A stretch of DNA of 64,000 bases, taken from positions 22,472 to 86,471 of the forward strand of contig JAUZRQ010000005.1 of assembly GCA_030950365.1 (NCBI GenBank), read 5' to 3'. Shown one piece after another: positions 38,409 through 47,253 of the stretch. The notes under the pieces are model-generated. The model was not told the origin of the DNA. It did no database searches and was given only the letters and a program-made list of their open reading frames with translations. The stretch comes from Candidatus Zhuqueibacterota bacterium (GTDB lineage: Bacteria; Zhuqueibacterota; Zhuqueibacteria; Zhuqueibacterales; Geothermadaptataceae). The translations under genes were made by a program, and so were the position numbers. Each line of letters starts with the position of its first letter. Within the stretch, counting starts at the first letter, position 1.

Positions 38409-38819
38409 TCAATCCATCATAAACAGCAAACTGCCCAGCGCGATTCCCAGCAAATCGGCGGCGAGGTCTTTGAAACTCGCCTGTCCCCGGCCGGACACGC
38501 CGTCGTAAATCTCCTTGCCGATGCCAATCACGGCCGTGCCGGTGACGGCCAGTCCCAGCGCCCGGCGTTCGTCCAGCCCAAGAGGTTGCTGGTAAATATA
38601 CATCTGCGCGCCAAGCAAGTAAGCGCTTAAAGCAATGTGTTTGAATTTGTCGGCGCCGAGCCACGGATCCGCCGGCTGCACACGGCTGGAATCGTGCACC
38701 GTGCTGTCTGCAACGACGGGCGAACCGGTACGTTCCTGCGCCGTCACCGTATCAGACGACATCATCGGCCCGGCGATCAATGAAATTATAAAGATAAGCC
38801 AACAGGAGCAATATCGCAA
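38409..38819 (-). CDS. YfiM/DUF2279-like small envelope protein
   Basis: A 136-residue protein with an N-terminal hydrophobic signal (start uncertain, apparently TTG). The C-terminal two thirds match the DUF2279/YfiM pattern: DKFKHIALSAYLLGAQMY, then GKEIYDGVSGRGQASFKDLAADLLGIALG. The DK-x2-H, KE-x2-D and SxKDLxAD positions are the hallmark of that family. Function unknown; probably membrane-associated or periplasmic. It ends 13 bases before purF, so it may be co-transcribed with it. Confidence 0.75.
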   Translation of the reverse strand: MRYCSCWLIFIISLIAGPMMSSDTVTAQERTGSPVVADSTVHDSSRVQPADPWLGADKFKHIALSAYLLGAQMYIYQQPLGLDERRALGLAVTGTAVIGIGKEIYDGVSGRGQASFKDLAADLLGIALGSLLFMMD

Positions 38820-39067
38820 GGTTATTCACCGATTGTTGGATTTTTGGGATTTATGCATCGAGGCGGCAAATGACAGCGATTTATGAACCGGTTCCTAATC
38901 GGCGGCCGCTGGCAAGGACTGTAGCCCGGGCAGCCTGCCTGTGCATGATTCCCCAACCCGCGCATCAAAACAACGATGCCCAGGCATGCTGCCAGTTCAA
39001 CGGGGCCTTCCCCGCTCATCAAGAACGAGCAAGGTGCTTGCTCTATATAGCTCATCCAGTGGATCGT

Positions 39068-39580
39068 TCAATCCAGCGGCCATGCGACGCGCAGCCGGAC
39101 CGCGCCATCGGTTTCCGGCATCACCGAGACCACCGTTGGCGATTCATCGAAATCGGCCAGATGCGCATCGATATAAGCATCCAGCATGCTGAGCAATTTG
39201 GCCGCCAGTAACCACCAGAACTGCAAATTGCGTTGATCCTGCCAGAATTCACGCTCGTCCTGCCGCGTGCTTTTGACCACCTTCTGATTCAGCCGCACGG
39301 CATTGGCAACCAGTCCCACCTCCACGGCAAACACCAGCGCCGCTTTCCACTTTTTGCCGTTGTACCACTGTCCCCAACCGGGGAACACCGCCGACCGGAT
39401 CATCGCGCCGGTAGGATTTTTGCCCATGGTGGTGTCCCGATCGGCCGAAACCGGTTGGGGAGCCGCTAATGCAGCCGCCGAAAAGCGCTGTGGTCTGCCC
39501 ACCGGATGCGCTGCGGCAACAGCAGCGGCCACCAGTAAGGCCAGAATCAGCATCCCATGTGAGAAGCGCAGCGGGGTCAT
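39068..39580 (-). CDS. DUF5683-domain membrane protein
   Basis: A 170-residue protein with a signal peptide (about 1-24), a proline/alanine-rich linker, and a DUF5683 domain: KNPTGAMIRSAVFPGWGQWYNGKKWKAALVFAVEVG, followed by a second hydrophobic segment and AYIDAHLADFD. This small domain is common in Bacteroidetes/Calditrichota-type genomes and its function is unknown. Its ATG overlaps the ridA stop by four bases (ATGA), so translation of the two is coupled. Confidence 0.82.
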   Translation of the reverse strand: MTPLRFSHGMLILALLVAAAVAAAHPVGRPQRFSAAALAAPQPVSADRDTTMGKNPTGAMIRSAVFPGWGQWYNGKKWKAALVFAVEVGLVANAVRLNQKVVKSTRQDEREFWQDQRNLQFWWLLAAKLLSMLDAYIDAHLADFDESPTVVSVMPETDGAVRLRVAWPLD

Positions 39581-39966
39581 TTGCGCACAGCAGCAATGGC
39601 TTCGATTTCGATCCGGGCGCCTTTGGGCAGCGCGGCCACCTGCACGGCGCTGCGCGACGGCGGATTGCTGCCGAAAAAGCGCGCATATACCTCGTTCATG
39701 GCCGCAAATTCCGAAAGATCGGTCATGAACACCGTGATCTTGATCACGTCATCCATCGAAGCGCCGGCCGCGGTGAGGATGGCTTCGACATTGCGCAGAA
39801 CCTGTTCGGTGGCTTCCTCGATGGTGTCATTTTTCATTTCGCCGGTTGCTGGATCGATGGGAATCTGACCGGCGGTGTAAATCAGTGCCGACGCGCTGGT
39901 GATCACGCCCTGACTATACGGGCCAATCGCGCCCGGCGCATTCGGAGTGGATACGATGTTTTTCAT
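39577..39966 (-). CDS. ridA: RidA family enamine/imine deaminase
   Basis: A 129-residue trimeric RidA/YjgF protein that hydrolyses reactive 2-aminoacrylate and similar enamines. Key features are GPYSQG near the N-terminus, YTAGQIPIDPATG, ITVFMTDLSEFAAMNEVYARFF, and PSRSAVQVAALPKGARIEIEAIA, which holds the catalytic Arg. Canonical length. It is the first gene of a short ridA-DUF5683 unit. Confidence 0.95.
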   Translation of the reverse strand: MKNIVSTPNAPGAIGPYSQGVITSASALIYTAGQIPIDPATGEMKNDTIEEATEQVLRNVEAILTAAGASMDDVIKITVFMTDLSEFAAMNEVYARFFGSNPPSRSAVQVAALPKGARIEIEAIAAVRK

Positions 39967-40033
39967 ACTTCCTCCGTTAACGATTCACATCGGGATGGTT
40001 CATGTTTTATTATGCTACTGCTCAGCATGTGCT

Positions 40034-40096
40034 GTTATTTGTCATTCCAGCTTTCAACGGCAACCGCAAGGGAGACGCAGAAATGCCGAAATCTCA
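40034..40096 (+). repeat. Dispersed repeat B, copy 1
   Basis: Begins GTTATTTGTCATTCCAGC and ends GAAATGCCGAAATCTCA. It matches 60200-60262 over the full 63 bases at roughly four of five positions. It contains the complementary halves of the GGCATTTCxGCGG-type motif that also occurs near 53320. Confidence 0.7.
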
Positions 40097-40222
40097 AATT
40101 TTTAATCTATTCAGGAAAGGAGAGTCCGGTATCCGCCAGTAGTCGGACACGTCCGCCAGCTGGAGGAACCGGAATGCCAATTAAAATGTCCAAATTGTTG
40201 ATACGGCTCATAGTTACGACCT

Positions 40223-40247
40223 CCTTCCCAAGTTAAACTTGGGAAGG
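40223..40247 (+). repeat. Repeat B palindrome
   Basis: A perfect 12-base inverted repeat (CCTTCCCAAGTT, one base, AACTTGGGAAGG), 21 bases past the phoU stop on the minus strand. No U-tract follows in either direction. Degenerate versions with the same GTTAAAC centre occur at about 53265 and 61272. Confidence 0.75.
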
Positions 40248-40267
40248 AATCCGTGGCTCAAACCATT

Positions 40268-40942
40268 TCATTTGCCTTCTGCCACAAAGCCGATTTGCTC
40301 GAAGGGATTGACCACGCTCGAGGCGATATTCAAAAGATGCGCAGCGATGCGTTTCAAATAGCGCGTGTACAACGCCCGAGAGGCTGCTTCTTTCAACGTG
40401 TTGCCACGGTTTTCCTCCTGGAAGAAGAAATCCACAATTTCATCGCAGCGTTTTAACACCCAGTAGGTGTCGTGAATCAGTTGCGACGCAGCCTCTTTAT
40501 CCGATTTCTTCAAAATCGGAATGAGCTTTTTAAAGATTTCGGTGACCGTTTTTTCGATTTTCTGAAAATCCTCTTCGAACTCACCACCAAACAACCGCTT
40601 TGGATGGTTGATGGCCAGATCGGTGATGTTCTTGGTATAATCGCCGATGCGTTCGATATCGATCACAATACTGGTGAGCACCAGTCCGGGAATGATATTC
40701 ACACCGCCGGTCACCGCCAGGTATTTCATCACCTTTTTGCGCACCTCTTTAACGAACTGATTCACCACATGATCGCTTTCGTAAACATTGAGCTTCAACT
40801 CCCCATCGTCGCTCTGCCGCAGCGACCGCACGGACTCCTGAAACATCTCGAAGGTTTTATCCAGCATGATGTGCGAGTCGTTGATGGCCTGGGTGAGCGA
40901 ATTGTCCGCCCGCCACAAATCATATAATTCTTTAAACAGCAT
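40268..40942 (-). CDS. PhoU-domain protein
   Basis: A 224-residue helical PhoU-like protein (three-helix bundle repeats; ESDHVVNQFVKEVRKKVMKYLA, then IERIGDYTKNITDLAI with the conserved E-R-x-G-D-x-x-x-N motif). Such domains regulate phosphate transport and are normally fused to the C-terminus of NptA-type Na/Pi symporters. Here it is a separate gene nine bases downstream of the symporter, so the two are probably co-translated and interact. The C-terminal half is a second, more divergent helical segment. Confidence 0.9.
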   Translation of the reverse strand: MLFKELYDLWRADNSLTQAINDSHIMLDKTFEMFQESVRSLRQSDDGELKLNVYESDHVVNQFVKEVRKKVMKYLAVTGGVNIIPGLVLTSIVIDIERIGDYTKNITDLAINHPKRLFGGEFEEDFQKIEKTVTEIFKKLIPILKKSDKEAASQLIHDTYWVLKRCDEIVDFFFQEENRGNTLKEAASRALYTRYLKRIAAHLLNIASSVVNPFEQIGFVAEGK

Positions 40943-40951
40943 GATGTTGCC

Positions 40952-42037
40952 TCACCGCAAAAAGAAAATGAAGGTTACCGGAATTATAAAAAACACACAA
41001 ACAATATAGACCAGCGGGATCAGCCGGTTTTTGATAGCCAGATCGGCCAGCTTTTCAGCAAGCCAGATGGGAAATTCCTTCACCGGCCAAATCAGGATGA
41101 TGCCTAGCATATTAAACATCAGATGGGCAAAAGCGGTGGCCACGGCAATGGGGTTGGCCGTAACCATCGACGCCAGGATGGCGGTGATGGTGGTACCAAT
41201 ATTGGCGCCAAGCGTGTACGGGAAAATCTGCCGCAGGGAAAATATACCCGTGCTTGCCAGAGGTACAGCTAATGAGGTAGTGATAGAACTGCTTTGCACC
41301 ATCACAGTCAATATCAGGCCGATGACAAAAGACCGAAAGGCATTCTTAAACAATGTCTCGTTAAAGAACGTCTCCACTCGGCCGATCACCAGGGCTTTTA
41401 AAGTAACAACGATATAGCGCAACGAGATTAATAAAAAAACCACTGCAATAATGAGCATTATCCATCCAGATGCAGAGACAATTTGTTTAATCAGATCCAC
41501 AGCCGGAGCCGTCGCCATTTTCAGCGGATTGGCAAACTTCAAGCCACCGGCCGCCTGAAACAGTCCGGACAGAAATTTCGCCAGAATTTCCAGCACGTTG
41601 GTGACATAATTCAGCGGGAACAGAACGATAATGGCGATCAGATTAAAAAAATCGTGCATGGTGGCCGCGGCGAACGCCTTTTTGAATTCGCCGGCTCGGG
41701 TGATGTGCGCCAGCGCCACCAGCGTATTGGTCACGCTGGTGCCAACATTGGCGCCCATGATGATGGGAATCGCACCCTGTAGTTCGATGGCGCCGCTGGC
41801 CACCAGGGCCACGGTCATCGATGTGGTGGTAGAGGAACTTTGCACCAGACTGGTAGCTAAAATCCCGATAAACAGACCGACGAATGGACTTGAGGTTGTC
41901 GCCAGAAGCTGCTCGGCGAAGCCTTTGCCAAACATCTTAATCGAGGCACTCATCAAGGCAATGCTGACAAAGAACAGATACAACAGGCTCAACAACAGCA
42001 CAATTCGGAATATATACGAAAATGTCTTTGGATTCAT
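40952..42037 (-). CDS. Na/Pi cotransporter family protein (NptA-like)
   Basis: A 361-residue membrane symporter with the internal duplication typical of the family. The first repeat has SLVQSSSTTTSMTVALVASG and MGANVGTS; the second has VMVQSSSITTSLAVPLASTG and LGANIGTT. The QSSS motifs bind Na+ and phosphate. The start at 42037 (MNPKTFS) follows AGGG; an in-frame TTG lies 42 bases upstream. It lacks the C-terminal PhoU domain, which is encoded by the next gene. Confidence 0.93.
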   Translation of the reverse strand: MNPKTFSYIFRIVLLLSLLYLFFVSIALMSASIKMFGKGFAEQLLATTSSPFVGLFIGILATSLVQSSSTTTSMTVALVASGAIELQGAIPIIMGANVGTSVTNTLVALAHITRAGEFKKAFAAATMHDFFNLIAIIVLFPLNYVTNVLEILAKFLSGLFQAAGGLKFANPLKMATAPAVDLIKQIVSASGWIMLIIAVVFLLISLRYIVVTLKALVIGRVETFFNETLFKNAFRSFVIGLILTVMVQSSSITTSLAVPLASTGIFSLRQIFPYTLGANIGTTITAILASMVTANPIAVATAFAHLMFNMLGIILIWPVKEFPIWLAEKLADLAIKNRLIPLVYIVCVFFIIPVTFIFFLR

Positions 42038-42150
42038 GAAAGCCCTATTCCCATTAGTGATGAACACACCTTGATTCAAGATAACTTTTCATTGGTCCGA
42101 TGCGTGGAAAAGGCAAGCACACGCCGCTAATGGCGATATCAGTTCAGCAT

Positions 42151-42606
42151 TTAAGGCATTCGAAACACGCTATTTTTATCTTTGACGATCAGCACCGAAC
42201 AGGGCGCTTTTCGTGCAACTTTTTCGGCCACACCGCCCAGTAAAATGTGTGGCAGGCTGCTGTTGCCACGACTTCCAATCACAATCAAATCCACGTCTTC
42301 TACGCGTGCCTTCTTGATAATCTCAACGAATGCCTTGCCTTTGCCGAATTCCACCTCAAGATCGATATCGTCCTTGATATCAGCCACTATGGCCTGCATG
42401 CGCTCCTTCGCTTGTTGTTCCAGCCGCTCTTCGATTTCCTGCGGCGTCATGGCCAGCACCAAAAACATGTCTTCTCCATGCACACTCTCAACCACATAAT
42501 ACAGGATGAGCTTCGCGTCAAAGGCTTTCGCCAGGCTTACGGCGCAATCCAGGGTCATCCGGGAATGCGCCGAGAAATCCAGCGGACACAAAATTTTTTG
42601 AATCAT
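42151..42606 (-). CDS. Universal stress protein (UspA family)
   Basis: A 151-residue single-domain Usp. It has MIQKILCPLDFS at strand 1, and the ATP-binding signature G-x2-G-x9-G-x-S/T partly conserved in VIGSRGNSSLPHILLGGVAEKVARKAPCSVLIV. It is probably ATP-binding. It lies 113 bases upstream of the phosphate symporter on the same strand, and downstream of the ABC exporter. Confidence 0.92.
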   Translation of the reverse strand: MIQKILCPLDFSAHSRMTLDCAVSLAKAFDAKLILYYVVESVHGEDMFLVLAMTPQEIEERLEQQAKERMQAIVADIKDDIDLEVEFGKGKAFVEIIKKARVEDVDLIVIGSRGNSSLPHILLGGVAEKVARKAPCSVLIVKDKNSVFRMP

Positions 42607-42665
42607 AAACCACCGCCTCCCTGATGTTTTGCAGCCGACTTATTTTGTCCCCCAAATGCTTGCCA

Positions 42666-44516
42666 TCAGGCGCGAAACTGCATCTGATACAATTTTTGAT
42701 ACATGCCGGGGTGTTGCACGAGCTCCTCGTGCGTGCCGCTTTGCACGATGCGCCCTCGATCCAGTACCAGGATGCGGTCGGCATTCAAAATGGTGGAAAG
42801 CCGGTGCGCAATTACAAAGCTGGTGCGGTTTTCCATCAGCCGCTCAATGGCCTGCTGCACCAGCAGTTCGGATTCGGAATCCAGAGCCGAGGTGGCCTCA
42901 TCCAGGATCAGGATGGGCGGATTTTTCAGCACCGCGCGGGCGATGGCCAGCCGCTGGCGTTGGCCGCCCGACAGCTTCACACCGCGATCGCCGATGACGG
43001 TGTCGAAACCGTGCGGCAGCTCCTGAATAAAGCGCAGCGCATTGGCGATCCGCGCCGCTTCTTCGATTTGGTCCTGTGAAATGTCATCCATGCCATAGGC
43101 GATGTTGTTGCGCACCGTGTCGTTAAATAAAATGGTTTCCTGGGTTACGATGCCCAGCAGCCGGCGCAAACTCCGGATGTCGAGATCGCGCAGATCATGG
43201 CCATCCAGCAGAATACACCCGGAGGTGGGATCGTAAAACCGCGGAATGAGATCCACCAGGGTGGATTTGCCGGCGCCGCTCGGCCCGACCAGAGCGATCA
43301 CCTGTCCCTTTTGAACCGTGAACGATATGTCCTGAAGCACCGGCTCGCTGGAGTCGTATTCAAAGCACACGTTCTGGAATTCGATTTCCTTTTCAAACGC
43401 CTGGATTTGGATCGCGTTCGGTTTGTTGCGGATGGCCGGCTGCATGTCCATGAGCGAAAAAATGCGATCACCAGCGGCCAGGGCCTCATGCAGCCGCGTG
43501 CTCACGCTCGACAGCTCTTTAATGGGCTGCATCAGCGAGAAAATCACCATGAGAAAGGCCATGAACTCTTCCGGCGCCAGCCCGTTGCCTTCGAGCACCT
43601 GTCGGCCGCCGAACCACAATATGCCCACCGCGATGGCCGTTCCGAGGAATTCGTTCACGGGCGAAGACAGGTTGCGCACGCGTGTCATGCGCAGCAGCGA
43701 GCGGAAATAGCCGTAAGTTTCGCGAAAAAACTTTTTGATCTCGAATTCTTCCATGGCAAACGCTTTCACTACCCGGATGCCGGAGATGGTCTCCTGCAGC
43801 ACCGAGGTCACGTCCGCCATTTTTTCCTGCGAAATGGTACTCTCTCTCCGCAACCGCGACCCGACGAGCCGAATGATCAAGTAGCCGAAGGGCAGAATGA
43901 TGAGCACGGCCAGCGTAAGCTTCCAGCTTAAATAAAATGCCAATAACAAATAGGCCAGAATCAATAGCGGATTTTTGGTCAGAGTCACAAATGCGGCCGA
44001 AATGCCATTATTGATCAAATTCACATCATTGGTGATTTTCGAGATCAACTCGCCGGTGCGGTGGGAATGAAAAAACGCCAGGTCCATGCGGTTGAGGTGA
44101 CGGTACAGATCGTTACGGATGTCCCGCATCACCGCCTGCTCGACATAAGCCATGAAGTAGGTTTGCAAATAGCCGAAAATCCCCTTGAGCAAAATGAGAA
44201 CGAGTATGATCCAGCACAATTTTTCCAGCGCCTCGAGTTTGCCGCTGGTGAGGATCCAGTTTTCCAGTGCCTGCCGCAGCTCATCGATGGGACGGGTAAG
44301 GCTTGACTCGAGCTCGGTCTGTACATCCGACACATTGGCCAGCGGTGCCGGCGGCGCTTCCACGCGCTGCTGCTGAAAAAGAACTTTCAAAAATGGGATA
44401 ATGGAAACGAGAGAGGCGCTGCTGAAAATGGTAAAGAAAAGGATACATACCAGCGATCCCAGCAAATGCCACCAGTAACGTCGGACGTATGTCAGAATAC
44501 GAAAATAGATGGACAT
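42666..44516 (-). CDS. ABC transporter, MsbA-like (membrane and ATPase domains fused)
   Basis: A 616-residue half-transporter. Six membrane helices occupy about residues 15-310. The ATPase domain has Walker A GPSGAGKST, Q-loop TQETILF, signature LSGGQRQRLAIARA, Walker B ILILDEATSALDSES, and the switch His in FVIAHRLST. The overall pattern is the lipid-exporting MsbA/LmrA branch, so lipopolysaccharide-core or lipid flipping is plausible, but drug or peptide export is possible. An unusual feature is an insertion of about 60 residues after the first helix (RVEAPPAPLANVSDV region). Confidence 0.92.
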   Translation of the reverse strand: MSIYFRILTYVRRYWWHLLGSLVCILFFTIFSSASLVSIIPFLKVLFQQQRVEAPPAPLANVSDVQTELESSLTRPIDELRQALENWILTSGKLEALEKLCWIILVLILLKGIFGYLQTYFMAYVEQAVMRDIRNDLYRHLNRMDLAFFHSHRTGELISKITNDVNLINNGISAAFVTLTKNPLLILAYLLLAFYLSWKLTLAVLIILPFGYLIIRLVGSRLRRESTISQEKMADVTSVLQETISGIRVVKAFAMEEFEIKKFFRETYGYFRSLLRMTRVRNLSSPVNEFLGTAIAVGILWFGGRQVLEGNGLAPEEFMAFLMVIFSLMQPIKELSSVSTRLHEALAAGDRIFSLMDMQPAIRNKPNAIQIQAFEKEIEFQNVCFEYDSSEPVLQDISFTVQKGQVIALVGPSGAGKSTLVDLIPRFYDPTSGCILLDGHDLRDLDIRSLRRLLGIVTQETILFNDTVRNNIAYGMDDISQDQIEEAARIANALRFIQELPHGFDTVIGDRGVKLSGGQRQRLAIARAVLKNPPILILDEATSALDSESELLVQQAIERLMENRTSFVIAHRLSTILNADRILVLDRGRIVQSGTHEELVQHPGMYQKLYQMQFRA

Positions 44517-44537
44517 GGATGAGGGTGCATTTTGTCT

Positions 44538-44735
44538 TTAAAGATTCGATTGCGTTTTGCTTTCATCGCGGATTTCACGGAACTTGGCATCTTCGATATC
44601 CGCCTGGCTCAAATCCAGCGGCGGCTTTTGCGGCTGTCCGCCCACCTGACGCTTTTCCGGCGGACCCTCCAGCCAGTTTTTAACCAACCGGTAGCCAAGG
44701 TAAATCAGGATGATCCAGAAAATGAGTCGTAGCAT
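44538..44735 (-). CDS. Small membrane protein, unknown function
   Basis: A 65-residue protein with an N-terminal hydrophobic helix (LIFWIILIYLGYRLV) and a polar, proline/lysine-rich tail ending DIEDAKFREIRDESKTQ. It sits between the deoxynucleoside kinase gene (12 bases) and the ABC exporter gene (21 bases), so it is probably in that operon. No strong ribosome-binding site is seen. The family is not recognised by name. Confidence 0.6.
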   Translation of the reverse strand: MLRLIFWIILIYLGYRLVKNWLEGPPEKRQVGGQPQKPPLDLSQADIEDAKFREIRDESKTQSNL

Positions 44736-44747
44736 GAGGATACATAG

Positions 44748-45380
44748 CTATTTTTTGGGTGAATAATACTGCACGCCAGAAATGGGACGCTCTAATTGTT
44801 GTATCAAATCATCAAAATCGTTTTCATCGGCGACGAAATCGATCTCGTTCATGTTGACCACCAGCAGGGGCGAGGCGTTGTAATTGAAGAAAAACTGGTT
44901 GTACGCCTCGTTCAGCGTGCGGATGTAATCCTCGGTGATGTGCCGTTCGTAGCCTCTACCTCGTTTACGAATGTTGGCCATCAGCCGTTCCGTGCTGGAT
45001 TGCAGATAAATCACCAGATCCGGGGCAATGATTTCGCGTTCCAGCAGGCTGGCGATTTTGTCGTAGAGAAAAAATTCGCGTTCTTCCAGGGTCACTGAAG
45101 CGAAGATGCGATCTTTAGCGAACAGATAGTCGGCGATCATCATGGTGTGGAACAAATCGCGCTGCGGGATTTCTTGTTGCTGCCGGAAGCGACTCAGCAA
45201 GAAAAAAAGCTGCGTTTGGAAAGCATAGCGTTGCGGGTCGCGGTAAAAATCGGGCAAAAACGGATTGGCCTCATGCTGTTCCAGCAACAGACGGGCCTCA
45301 AATCGATCCGCCATTTTGCGCGCGAGGGTCGTCTTCCCTGCACCAATTACGCCTTCAACCACAATGTATTGCAGCCGCAA
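44748..45380 (-). CDS. Deoxynucleoside kinase (dGK/dCK family)
   Basis: A kinase of about 210 residues in the thymidine-kinase-2-like family. It has the P-loop EGVIGAGKTTLA, the LFFLLSRFRQQQ helix, DYLFAKDRIFA (D-R-S-like motif), and LVIYLQSSTERLMANIRKRGRGYE, with the lid arginines. It salvages purine or pyrimidine deoxynucleosides. Start choice is uncertain. The TTG at 45380 follows GAGGTCTCCT and gives a normal N-terminus; a GTG at 45416 would overlap folK. Confidence 0.88.
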   Translation of the reverse strand: MRLQYIVVEGVIGAGKTTLARKMADRFEARLLLEQHEANPFLPDFYRDPQRYAFQTQLFFLLSRFRQQQEIPQRDLFHTMMIADYLFAKDRIFASVTLEEREFFLYDKIASLLEREIIAPDLVIYLQSSTERLMANIRKRGRGYERHITEDYIRTLNEAYNQFFFNYNASPLLVVNMNEIDFVADENDFDDLIQQLERPISGVQYYSPKK

Positions 45381-45388
45381 AGGAGACC

Positions 45389-45913
45389 TCAACAGATACG
45401 ATGATGGATTGTCCACTCCACATGTTTGGGTTTATACTGCCACACCCGGGAATGATCCGAACAGGTTCGCAGCAGCTCGGCAACCGTCTGGCCGAGGCCA
45501 GGCACGATCCGCTCAGAGGCCAGATCGGCCAGCGGCACCAACACAAACCGCCGCTCTATGAGCCGTGGATGGGGAACGATCAGCCGCTCCGACCGGATGA
45601 TCTCGTCGCCATAAAGCAAAATATCCAGATCCAGGGTTCGGGGGCCCCATTTGACTGTGCGCCGGCGTCCGTGCGCCGCCTCGATGGTCAGCAAATGCTG
45701 CAGCAAAGTTTCCGCCTCGAGCCCAGTTTCAATTTCAATCACCGCATTGAGAAAAGCCGGCTGCTCTTTCAGCCCCAGGGGTTCGGTTTCGTAAATGGCT
45801 GACCTGGCCACCAGATATACCTCTGGCAATGCCACGATTTGATCAACGGCGCTCGTGAGATACGCTTCTCGATTTCCCAGATTGCTTCCCAATGCAATGA
45901 TTGCGCGTTTCAT
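45389..45913 (-). CDS. folK: 6-hydroxymethyl-7,8-dihydropterin pyrophosphokinase (HPPK)
   Basis: A 174-residue folate enzyme that pyrophosphorylates hydroxymethyl-dihydropterin. It has IALGSNLGNRE at the N-terminus, the catalytic region KWGPRTLDLDILLYGDE, and PHPRLIERRFVLVPLADLA. All are typical; the length is normal. Its ATG overlaps the folB stop by four bases (ATGA), so the two folate genes are coupled. Confidence 0.95.
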   Translation of the reverse strand: MKRAIIALGSNLGNREAYLTSAVDQIVALPEVYLVARSAIYETEPLGLKEQPAFLNAVIEIETGLEAETLLQHLLTIEAAHGRRRTVKWGPRTLDLDILLYGDEIIRSERLIVPHPRLIERRFVLVPLADLASERIVPGLGQTVAELLRTCSDHSRVWQYKPKHVEWTIHHRIC

Positions 45914-46281
45914 CCTGCCTGTGCCTTCCGCACGATTTCGACTTCGATGCCATCGGAAATGCCTTTGATCGGCGAATTGGGTTTGCGCACGCGCACCCGA
46001 ATTTCACGAATATTGAACTGCTGTAGCAATGCCTGCGCAATGGTTTCGGCCAACGCCTCCACCAGCTTAAATTGCCGACGTACGACCACCTCCTCCACTA
46101 CCTGATACACGCGGTATAGATCGATGGTGTCTTTTAGTCGGTCGCTTTTCCCGGCAACGGAGAAATCATCGTAAATTTCCACATCCACCTGAAAACGCTG
46201 CCCGACTTCGCGCTCTTCATCCCACACACCGTGGTAGGCATGAAAGAGCATATTTTTCAAACGCAAAACATCCCGTGCCAT
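45910..46281 (-). CDS. folB: Dihydroneopterin aldolase
   Basis: A 123-residue FolB that converts dihydroneopterin to hydroxymethyl-dihydropterin. It has FHAYHGVWDEEREVGQRFQVDVEI, with the conserved H-G-x-x-x-E-E pattern, DTIDLYRVYQ, FKLVEALAETIAQ with the active-site Glu, and VRVRKPNSPIKG with the conserved Lys-Pro. It comes first in the folate pair. Confidence 0.95.
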   Translation of the reverse strand: MARDVLRLKNMLFHAYHGVWDEEREVGQRFQVDVEIYDDFSVAGKSDRLKDTIDLYRVYQVVEEVVVRRQFKLVEALAETIAQALLQQFNIREIRVRVRKPNSPIKGISDGIEVEIVRKAQAG

Positions 46282-46293
46282 GGTCTCACTGAG

Positions 46294-46407
46294 TCAAAGA
46301 AAAAGGCGCCCGCGCGCCTTAATGGCTTCCTTTCGATTGTGATTTTTTTCCAGCTCAATCAATGAATCGACCATTATAGCCAAGAACGCCAGCGCCCCGG
46401 CAATCAT
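46294..46407 (-). CDS. Possible 37-residue membrane microprotein
   Basis: An ATG preceded by GCGAGGTG (ten bases) opens a frame of 37 codons: a hydrophobic start (MIAGALAFLAIMVDSLIEL), then a basic tail, stop 12 bases before the folB ATG. The layout resembles short one-helix membrane proteins, and it would sit directly upstream of folB. It could also be a chance open frame. The codons near its end also form a GGCGC/GCGCC hairpin followed by Ts on this strand, so the same DNA could act as a leader terminator. Confidence 0.3.
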   Translation of the reverse strand: MIAGALAFLAIMVDSLIELEKNHNRKEAIKARGRLFL

Positions 46408-47253
46408 AACATGGAGCACCTCGCTTACCTATCATCCGCTTATGAGTTGTCTTGCAACAACAGAATCTGATAACTGTTCGACCACAAGTCTATCTTTGTC
46501 ATTCTGGGTTTTAATCTTACCAGGGGACTGATCAACCGCCTGGTATCTCATATCTCTGGCTTATTTCTTAAAAGAAATTCCATTATTTTTTAAAGTAGAA
46601 TGGCAAAAACCGGAACAATAGATCAAAGTTCAAATCATATTGCCGAAGAGGTTTTGCCGATCCATTCTATCCATAAAAAAAGCAATCAAATATATCAATT
46701 TTCCCGACCTTTGTCAAGGTGAATGACCATAAGGGACGAAACCAGCGATCCTGTTGCGGTGCGGATGCTGCCATTCTCACCGTGGCCTGTGGGAACCATC
46801 CTAAAATCCTCACCATACGAATAAAAAAGAAAAATCCGCTTGAAAATTGGGCAAATTTCCCGATAATCCTATAGAAAATTTGATACTATTTCATATTGCT
46901 TGCAACCATTCAGCCTTAAGCCCCTATTGTCATCGCGCGTGAACCAAGCGATCCCGGCGATATCCATGGAATCGGTCAAGATGCTGTATCGCCTCGGAAG
47001 TGATCCTGCACAGAATGCGGACCTCTACGCAATGAAAGGCAATGGTCTGAATGGTCGCCTTTACCTCGCATTGAAAGATCACCTGATCCCGGCTTGATCA
47101 GCTGAGAACATTTGTCGGACTTTTTGCACATCATCATGGTCGAACATGCGCTGGCTATGATCACATCGACACGGCTTGTCCGGTAAACGAATCGGTGAAG
47201 AAAGGCGGCATGACGGCCGTCAACAGAATGTTGATGAAAAAAGCCTTAACTGG
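46408..47253. other. Long intergenic region before the HDOD-GAF gene
   Basis: About 850 bases without a supported gene. It is A+T-rich around 46560-46720. Near 46930 a short stretch (GTCATCGCGCGTGAACC) resembles common bacterial interspersed sequences, but no second copy was found here. No tRNA pattern was recognised. Confidence 0.4.

Larger units (their letters stand above)
39967..40267. other. Intergenic region with repeat B elements
   Basis: No gene is supported. It holds a repeat B block and a perfect palindrome, described separately. A weak promoter for ridA is expected at its left end but is not clear. Confidence 0.5.
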
